A stretch of 6,241 nucleotides of DNA from JBJHBY01 sp050485745. Lineage in GTDB: Bacteria > Pseudomonadota > Gammaproteobacteria > Pseudomonadales > CAMLJR01. This document shows positions 1 to 4,113 of this stretch, piece after piece (position 1 is the first letter of the stretch; each line of letters opens with the position of its first letter). Below the pieces are notes generated by a model that saw only the letters and a list, made by a program, of their open reading frames with translations, was not told the origin of the DNA and ran no database searches. The DNA is taken from positions 1-6,241 of the forward strand of contig JBJHBY010000208.1 in NCBI GenBank assembly GCA_050485745.1, written 5' to 3'. The translations under genes were made by a program, and so were the position numbers.

Positions 1-5
1 GTTCA

Positions 6-72
6 GCGGTGCATCGACCGCAGGTGGTGACTTCGTGAGGAGCTCCGCGGTATATCAACCGCAGGTGGTGAC
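6..72. repeat. Two copies of a 26-bp imperfect direct repeat, 41-bp period
   Basis: Bases 6-31 and 47-72 align without gaps and match at 23 of 26 positions. The mismatches are two adjacent bases (11-12 against 52-53) and one more (16 against 57). The last 14 bases, ACCGCAGGTGGTGA, are identical, as is the C that follows. Each unit contains an internal palindrome, GCGGT-N6-ACCGC (6-21 and 47-62), so each could form a small hairpin. The second copy runs straight into the hairpin at 73-104. I see no gene in bases 1-104, although the window edge may cut a longer array or a neighbouring gene. Function is unknown; a dispersed intergenic repeat is the simplest reading. Confidence 0.6.
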
Positions 73-104
73 GCTGGGTTACGCCGCTTTGCGGCTAACC
101 CAGC
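73..104 (-). repeat. Strong hairpin immediately downstream of trkH; REP-like palindrome or terminator-like element
   Basis: The left arm 73-87 and right arm 91-104 pair over 14 bp (GCTGGGTTA and GCCGC against GCGGC and TAACCCAGC), with one bulged C at 82 and a TTT loop at 88-90. The element touches the trkH stop codon at 105-107. Read on the trkH strand it is followed by GTCACCACC, with no T-run, so it is not a canonical intrinsic terminator. It could still stabilise the 3' end of the message or help termination. From memory, GGGTTA...TAACCC palindromes preceded by GTAGG are common dispersed intergenic repeats in gammaproteobacteria. Assigning this one to that group is inference. Confidence 0.7.
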
Positions 105-1562
105 CTACGACCAGCGCCAGAAGGCCGGGGTCAGCAGCACGAACACGGTCATGATTTCCAGGCGACCGAGGATCATACCGAAGGCCAGTACCCACTTCGC
201 GGCATCGGGCAGGGAGGCGAAGGTGCCGTCGGGCCCGATGATCGGGCCCAGCCCAGGGCCGACGTTGGTGACCGCGGTGGTGGCGCCACTCAGGGCGGTG
301 ATGAAGTCCAGCCCGAGCATGGCAAGGATCAAGGCAATGCCGATGATGGTCAGCATGAAAAAGAATGAGAAAGCGATGACGGAAGTAATGATGTCATCGG
401 TGACCGTACGCTGATTGTATTTTTGTGCGAAGACGCCCTGGTTGTGCAACAGCTGGCGCAGCTGTCGCCACAACACCACCATGGCGATCTGCAAACGAAA
501 AATTTTCAGCCCCCCGCTGGTCGAGCCTGAACAGCCGCCGATGAACATCAGGAAGAAAAACAGCATGAAGGCAAAGCTGCCCCAGGCGCTGTAGTCGGTG
601 GAGGCATAGCCGGTGGTGGAGACAACCGAGACGGTATTGAACACGGTTTGCGTCAGGGTCTGCCAGGCGGTATCCGGCTGCTGCCAGAACTGATACAGGA
701 ACAGCACCGCCACGGCGATGCCGATGGTGGCGAGAAAGCCCCGTACCTGCTGGTCACGGAACAGGTCGCCGCGACGGTTCTTTACCAGGGCCACGAACAG
801 CGTGTAGGACATCCCGGAAAGCGTCATGAACAGTGCGCTGATCCAGAGGATCGACGGCGTGCCGGCGAAATGCCCCATGGAGCTGTCGTAGTTGGCGAAG
901 CCACCGGTGGCCACGGTCGTCATGCTGTGCACGATGGCATCGAAAGTTTCCATGCCGGCGAGCAGGTAACAACCCATGCACACCAGGGTAAAGCTGGCGT
1001 AGATGATGACCACGTATTTCGCGACATAGCCCGAGCGCGGCATGACCTTATCCGACCAGTCCGAGGATTCGGTCTGGAACAGGCGCATGCCACCGATGCG
1101 CAGGAAGGGCAGGATCGCGATAGCCAGTACGATGATGCCGACCCCACCCATCCATTGCAGCAGCCCACGCCACAGCAGGACGCCCCGCGGCAGGCTCTGT
1201 AACCCGGTCAGTGCGGTGGAGCCGGTCGTGGTGATGCCCGAGGTGGATTCGAAGAAGGCGTCGGCAAAGCCGGCATCCTCCAGGGAGAAGTACAGCGGCA
1301 GTGCTGCGAAGAAACTGATCGACAGCCAGCTCAGTGTGGTCAGCAGGAACATCTGCCGGGTAGTGAGTGAGAAGTGCTGGCGGCTGCCCACCAGCAGCAG
1401 CAGCAGACCGCTGATACCGGTTATCAGGGCGCCGGAGCCAAAGGCCAGCCACTCGCTGTCGCCATCGTTCGCCAGGAGCCCCAGGGGGATGCACATGGCA
1501 GCGGCGAGGACCACCAGCAGGATGCCCTGCAACAGGCACACGGGCGCAATGCGCTGAAACAT
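105..1562 (-). CDS. trkH: Trk-type potassium uptake protein, TrkH/TrkG family membrane subunit
   Basis: This 485-aa integral inner-membrane protein matches E. coli TrkH in length (about 483 aa). TrkH forms the K+-conducting pore and works with a cytoplasmic NAD/ATP-binding regulator, TrkA, which is not in this window. All four pore-loop repeats are visible. They are STSGITTTGST (106-116), TTVATGGFA (215-223), VVSTTGYAS (313-321) and GATTAVTNVGPGLG (426-439); the glycines in them form the selectivity filter. The conserved loop IGGCSGSTSGGLKIFR (341-356) after the third filter and the terminal GRLEI...LTPAFWR block (466-483) are also typical. The ATG at 1562 is preceded by AGAGGA (1568-1573) with a 5-nt spacer, supporting this start. 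The protein ends two residues after the conserved FWR, and the TAG stop directly abuts the downstream hairpin. The upstream gene in the same direction is the DUF2905 gene, 90 bp away. Whether the two are co-transcribed is open. No truncation or frameshift is seen. Confidence 0.95.
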   Translation of the reverse strand: MFQRIAPVCLLQGILLVVLAAAMCIPLGLLANDGDSEWLAFGSGALITGISGLLLLLVGSRQHFSLTTRQMFLLTTLSWLSISFFAALPLYFSLEDAGFADAFFESTSGITTTGSTALTGLQSLPRGVLLWRGLLQWMGGVGIIVLAIAILPFLRIGGMRLFQTESSDWSDKVMPRSGYVAKYVVIIYASFTLVCMGCYLLAGMETFDAIVHSMTTVATGGFANYDSSMGHFAGTPSILWISALFMTLSGMSYTLFVALVKNRRGDLFRDQQVRGFLATIGIAVAVLFLYQFWQQPDTAWQTLTQTVFNTVSVVSTTGYASTDYSAWGSFAFMLFFFLMFIGGCSGSTSGGLKIFRLQIAMVVLWRQLRQLLHNQGVFAQKYNQRTVTDDIITSVIAFSFFFMLTIIGIALILAMLGLDFITALSGATTAVTNVGPGLGPIIGPDGTFASLPDAAKWVLAFGMILGRLEIMTVFVLLTPAFWRWS

Positions 1563-1575
1563 TCCTGTCCTCTCG
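1563..1575 (-). promoter_or_regulatory. Ribosome binding site of trkH
   Basis: On the minus strand the sequence is CGAGAGGACAGGA followed directly by ATG. The AGAGGA core at 1568-1573 lies 5 nt from the start codon, a normal spacing. A second AGGA touches the ATG and is too close to be the main site. Confidence 0.6.
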
Positions 1576-1587
1576 ATGGGGCGTTGT

Positions 1588-1643
1588 TTTGGGCCTGGCG
1601 CTCCGCAAGCCTGTCCAATAGTAGCAGATCACCCCGGCCCAAA
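1588..1643. repeat. 8-bp perfect inverted repeat between the DUF2905 gene and trkH
   Basis: TTTGGGCC at 1588-1595 and GGCCCAAA at 1636-1643 are exact reverse complements separated by 40 nt. On the minus strand the second arm is followed by AACAACG, not a T-run, so a classical terminator is unlikely. The loop is long, and an 8-bp match at this distance could be chance in GC-rich DNA. It encloses the candidate -10 of trkH. Confidence 0.3.
1618..1626 (-). promoter_or_regulatory. Candidate extended -10 promoter element for trkH
   Basis: Read on the minus strand, the sequence is TGC-TACTAT, an extended -10 (TGn) with four of six matches to TATAAT. No convincing -35 is present 16-18 bp upstream, as is common for extended -10 promoters. 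It would start transcription near 1611, about 50 nt before the trkH ATG, allowing trkH expression independent of the DUF2905 gene. This is a motif call only. Confidence 0.3.
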
Positions 1644-1652
1644 GGCGTGATG

Positions 1653-1859
1653 TCAGCGCTGCAACAGGTTGATGAGCAGGGTGAGTACCAGGCTGACAAG
1701 AATCATGGACGTCAGTGGCAGGAAGAAGCTGCCCCGCTCACCCTCGATACGGATATCGCCGGGCAGGCGCCCGAACCAGCTCAGCAACTGTGGTGCGAGA
1801 GTCAGGATCAGGCCGAGGATCAGCAGGATGATGCCGAGCAGAATGAAGAGCTTGCCCAT
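1653..1859 (-). CDS. DUF2905 family small membrane protein
   Basis: The product has 68 aa with two hydrophobic helices, about residues 3-23 and 46-66. They flank a short polar loop carrying the family signature GRLPGDIRIEGE (30-41), followed by GSFFLPLTS. This layout is what I recall for DUF2905, a short widespread bacterial family of unknown function, normally 65-75 aa, so the protein is full length. The signature loop is conserved, but no enzymatic residues are apparent. The ATG at 1859 has a GGGAG about 10 nt upstream (minus strand), a somewhat long but workable spacing. The gene is the first of the leftward unit, with trkH 90 bp downstream, and is divergent from the SOS-regulated imuA operon. 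Nothing in the sequence ties it to potassium transport or to DNA repair. No specific role should be assigned. Confidence 0.85.
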   Translation of the reverse strand: MGKLFILLGIILLILGLILTLAPQLLSWFGRLPGDIRIEGERGSFFLPLTSMILVSLVLTLLINLLQR

Positions 1860-1891
1860 GAATCCGGTTCTCCCGTGTTGGCCTGATGTCC

Positions 1892-1920
1892 ACGGTAGCG
1901 GGGAGCCTCCCGGCAGGCAA
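1892..1920 (-). promoter_or_regulatory. Weak candidate promoter for the DUF2905 gene
   Basis: On the minus strand TTGCCT (1915-1920) and TACCGT (1892-1897) are separated by exactly 17 bp. They match the sigma-70 consensus at four and three of six positions. Transcription would start near 1885, about 25 nt before the ATG. The spacer contains GGGAGCCTCCC (1901-1911), an 11-bp odd palindrome. The match is weak and unsupported beyond spacing and location. Confidence 0.25.
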
Positions 1921-1923
1921 GGC

Positions 1924-1952
1924 TGGACAGCGCGGGATCAGCGTAATACTGT
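1924..1952 (+). promoter_or_regulatory. Predicted promoter of the imuA-imuB-dnaE2 operon
   Basis: TGGACA (1924-1929) matches the sigma-70 -35 at five of six positions. It is followed after 17 bp by TACTGT (1947-1952), a weak -10 that forms the left half of the LexA box. A promoter whose -10 lies inside the operator is a standard arrangement for SOS genes, because LexA then blocks RNA polymerase directly. Transcription would begin about 1958-1960, giving a leader of about 20 nt before the imuA ATG at 1980. Confidence 0.5.
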
Positions 1953-1966
1953 ATGCATATACAGTC
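1947..1966 (+). promoter_or_regulatory. LexA operator (SOS box)
   Basis: The 20-mer TACTGTATGCATATACAGTC contains the core CTGT-N8-ACAG at 1949-1964, with both half-sites intact and an AT-rich centre. It is close to the E. coli consensus TACTGTATATATATACAGTA. It sits 13 nt before the imuA start at 1980 and overlaps the predicted -10. LexA should repress imuA-imuB-dnaE2 until RecA-stimulated LexA self-cleavage after DNA damage. I found no second box in the window. Confidence 0.93.
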
Positions 1967-1979
1967 TCGGTGTGTGCCC

Positions 1980-2621
1980 ATGTCTACGCAGCCCATCCAT
2001 TCCCTCACCGCTCGCCCGGACGTCTGGCGCGGATATCGTGGCCGCCTCGATGTATCCGGGTATCCCAGCGGCTTCCCCGCGCTGGATGCTCTGCTGCAGT
2101 GTGGTGGCTGGCCACGTCAGGGGCTGGTGGAGCTGTTGCCCGGGACCCCCGGTGCCGGGGGACTGCAACTGCTGCTGCCGGCTCTGGCGGCGTTGACCCG
2201 GAGTGGCGAGAGCGTCGCCATGGTGTCACCTCCGGGTCACCTGTGTGCCCCCGCCCTGCTCTCCGCCGGTGTTGTGCTCGAACACTTGCTGGTGGTGACA
2301 CCACCGCCGGGGCAGCTGTTGTGGAGCTGCGAGCAGATACTGCGCTCGGCGGCCGTGGCTGCGCTTGTGGTCTGGCCCACGGGTGTGCGGCTTGACGTCG
2401 CGGCCCTGCGCCGCCTGCAACTGGCGGCGCGGGAGGGCGGGTGCTGGGCCAGCCTGTTGCGCGGCCCGGATGCCGCCAGCCAGCCATCGGTCGCGCGCTT
2501 GCGGCTGCGACTGGAACGGCGTGATGCCACCTGGGTGGCGCTGCATGTGCTCAAGCAGCTGGGCGGCGGGGCGGGGCGCCATGTGAATCTGGCCCTGCCC
2601 ATTGCCACGGGTGTGGAGTAA
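1980..2621 (+). CDS. imuA: Translesion synthesis accessory protein ImuA (RecA/SulA-like)
   Basis: The product has 213 aa from this start. ImuA is a RecA-like accessory protein of the SOS mutasome, partnering ImuB and DnaE2 in damage-induced mutagenesis. Family hallmarks visible here are SGFPALDALLQCGGWPRQGL (30-49), ELLPGTPGAGGLQLLLPALA (51-70), the SPPG...APAL segment (83-93), LLWSCEQILRS (113-123) and RRLQLAAREGG (144-154). The Walker-A-like segment GTPGAGG lacks the lysine needed for ATP binding, as I recall for gammaproteobacterial ImuA. An in-frame ATG at 1953 would add nine residues, but it lies inside the LexA box and upstream of the predicted transcription start, so I reject it. The 1980 start has only a weak GGTG (1969-1972) at 7 nt. 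It is the first gene of the cassette and ends 5 nt before imuB. Confidence 0.88.
   Translation: MSTQPIHSLTARPDVWRGYRGRLDVSGYPSGFPALDALLQCGGWPRQGLVELLPGTPGAGGLQLLLPALAALTRSGESVAMVSPPGHLCAPALLSAGVVLEHLLVVTPPPGQLLWSCEQILRSAAVAALVVWPTGVRLDVAALRRLQLAAREGGCWASLLRGPDAASQPSVARLRLRLERRDATWVALHVLKQLGGGAGRHVNLALPIATGVE
2615..2618 (+). promoter_or_regulatory. Ribosome binding site of imuB inside the end of imuA
   Basis: GGAG lies in the last codons of imuA, 8 nt before the imuB ATG at 2627. Ribosomes finishing imuA (TAA at 2619-2621) would sit over this site, which suggests translational coupling of imuA and imuB. Confidence 0.65.
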
Positions 2622-2626
2622 TACCC

Positions 2627-4081
2627 ATGTTATGGCTGTGCCTGCATTTTTCTCAGCTGGCTCTCGAGACGGTGTTCGCCGGTTGTGAGGCCACCGAACC
2701 CGGGCCGCAGGCGGTGGTCATGGACAGCGTGATCCACACCGCGAACAGGGCGGCACGGGCCAGCGGCGTGGTTCCCGGCCAGGCACTGGCGACGGCATCC
2801 AGCCTGTGTGCGAACCTGCAGCTGCGCCAGCGCGATCTGTTGCGCGAGGAGAGTGCCCTGCGCCAGCTGGCCCAGTGGGCCTACCACTACACACCGGCAG
2901 TCAGTGTGTGGTCACCCGACAGCCTGGTGCTGGAGGTCGGTGGCAGCCTGCGCCTGTTCGGGGGGCTTGCCTCGCTTCTGGAGGGGTTGCGCAGCGAGCT
3001 TGCCCTGCTGCGGCACAGCTGTGGGCAGGCCGTGGCGGCAACGCCGAAGGCGGCGTGGTTGCTGGCTCGCGCGGGTTCCGCAGGGGAGGCGGGTGGCGAC
3101 GCTGCCGGCACCGCTACAGCCCGGCTTGTCGAGGCATTGCCCGTCACCCTGCTGCCCTGGTCCCGGGAGCGGCAACAGCGCCTGCGCGATATGGGGCTGT
3201 CGCGCATCGGGCAGCTCCTGGCCCTGCCGCCGGGCAGCCTGGCGCGGCGGCTGGGACGCGATGCCGAGCTGTACCTGCAGCAGCTCACCGGGGCGCGGCC
3301 GGATCCGCAGCAAGCCCTGCAGCCACCAACCCGGTTCCATCGCACTCTCGAGTTTGACGTGCCGCTGCGGGACGGGGACTGGCTGATGTTCCCGGCGCGC
3401 CGCATGCTGCTGGAGCTTGAGGTTTTCCTGCGGCGGCGTCAGCTCACCGTGGGGCGGCTGGAGTGGCTGCTGTGCCACGAGTCACGCCCTGATACCCCTG
3501 TGGTGGTGTCACTGACACGGCCCCAGCAGTCTGCGGAGCCCCTGCTTGAGCTGACCCGGCTGAGTCTTTCCGCCCTGTGCCTGCCGGCGCCGGTGCAGTC
3601 CCTGGCGCTGCAGGCTGACATGCTGTCACCGCGACAGGATGGATGCAGTGGTGACCTGTTCACGGAGAGGCGCCCGGCCATTACCCGGGATGCGTTGGTC
3701 GAGCGCCTGTGTGCCCGCATCGGTCGCCATGCTGTGTTTCGTCTGCGCTGCGTGGAAGAGCATGTTCCGGAACGGGCGACACAGCGCTGTGATGCCCTGG
3801 CCGCGTCCGCACAGGGTCATGGTGCTGGCCGGATCATCACCGCTCCCCGTCCGAGCCTGCTATCGCCCCGGCCTCGGGTGTTGTTCTGGCGGGCAGGTCG
3901 CCTGTGCGATCGTGACGGCGAACTGGTTCTGTTGCAGGGGCCGGAGCGGCTGGTTTGCGACTGGTGGCGGCAACCCCTGCAGCGGGACTACTACGTGGCC
4001 CGTCACAGTGCCGGGGGGGTGTACTGGATTTATCGGGATGGTGCCGACGGGCAGTGGTTCTGCCACGGTGTGTTTGCCTGA
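2627..4081 (+). CDS. imuB: ImuB, catalytically inactive Y-family DNA polymerase homologue
   Basis: The product has 484 aa, within the normal ImuB range. ImuB is a Y-family-like protein that lacks polymerase activity. It serves as the hub of the mutasome, binding ImuA, DnaE2 and the beta clamp. The N-terminal palm begins MLWLCLHFSQLALETVF, where an active Y-family enzyme has an aspartate in the first motif (D-x-x-x-FF). The second motif reads SPDSLVLEVGGSLRLFGG (96-113), lacking the S-x-D-E glutamate. A helix-hairpin-helix-like stretch follows (about 186-222), then a little-finger-like region (about 236-332). The C-terminal ImuB block includes GPERL...WWRQPLQRDYYVARH (438-460) and ends VYWIYRDG...WFCHGVFA. 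A possible degenerate clamp-binding motif, SGDLF (341-345), precedes that block. The start is supported by GGAG 8 nt upstream. The gene sits 5 nt after imuA and 32 nt before dnaE2, so it should share the SOS promoter. Confidence 0.93.
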   Translation: MLWLCLHFSQLALETVFAGCEATEPGPQAVVMDSVIHTANRAARASGVVPGQALATASSLCANLQLRQRDLLREESALRQLAQWAYHYTPAVSVWSPDSLVLEVGGSLRLFGGLASLLEGLRSELALLRHSCGQAVAATPKAAWLLARAGSAGEAGGDAAGTATARLVEALPVTLLPWSRERQQRLRDMGLSRIGQLLALPPGSLARRLGRDAELYLQQLTGARPDPQQALQPPTRFHRTLEFDVPLRDGDWLMFPARRMLLELEVFLRRRQLTVGRLEWLLCHESRPDTPVVVSLTRPQQSAEPLLELTRLSLSALCLPAPVQSLALQADMLSPRQDGCSGDLFTERRPAITRDALVERLCARIGRHAVFRLRCVEEHVPERATQRCDALAASAQGHGAGRIITAPRPSLLSPRPRVLFWRAGRLCDRDGELVLLQGPERLVCDWWRQPLQRDYYVARHSAGGVYWIYRDGADGQWFCHGVFA

Positions 4082-4101
4082 CATCCTGACGAACTGGCAA
4101 G

Positions 4102-4106
4102 AGAGG
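4102..4106 (+). promoter_or_regulatory. Ribosome binding site of dnaE2
   Basis: AGAGG lies 7 nt before the ATG at 4114, in the 32-nt gap after the imuB stop (4079-4081). A second purine run, GAGGG (4108-4112), is too close to the ATG to be preferred. No terminator-like structure lies in the gap, consistent with co-transcription. Confidence 0.65.
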
Positions 4107-4113
4107 CGAGGGC

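Noticed and set aside
73..104. Classical intrinsic terminator for trkH
   Set aside because: The stem is strong but no T-run follows it on the trkH strand, so only a terminator-like or REP-like label is justified.
1..104. CRISPR array
   Set aside because: There are only two imperfect repeat copies with a 15-bp spacer, too short for CRISPR spacers, and no cas genes are in the window.
648..1202. Open frames on the plus strand opposite trkH, the longest 184 codons
   Set aside because: TrkH fills the opposite strand with all four pore motifs. These frames are low-complexity mirror translations.
1953..1979. N-terminal extension of ImuA from the ATG at 1953
   Set aside because: The ATG is inside the LexA operator and upstream of the predicted transcription start. 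The conserved family region begins well after 1980.
4013..4019. Run of seven G in imuB as a possible phase-variation tract
   Set aside because: The frame is intact through it and the conserved C-terminus (VYWIYRDG...WFCHGVFA) follows. A G7 run in GC-rich coding DNA is not unusual, and there is no sign of switching.
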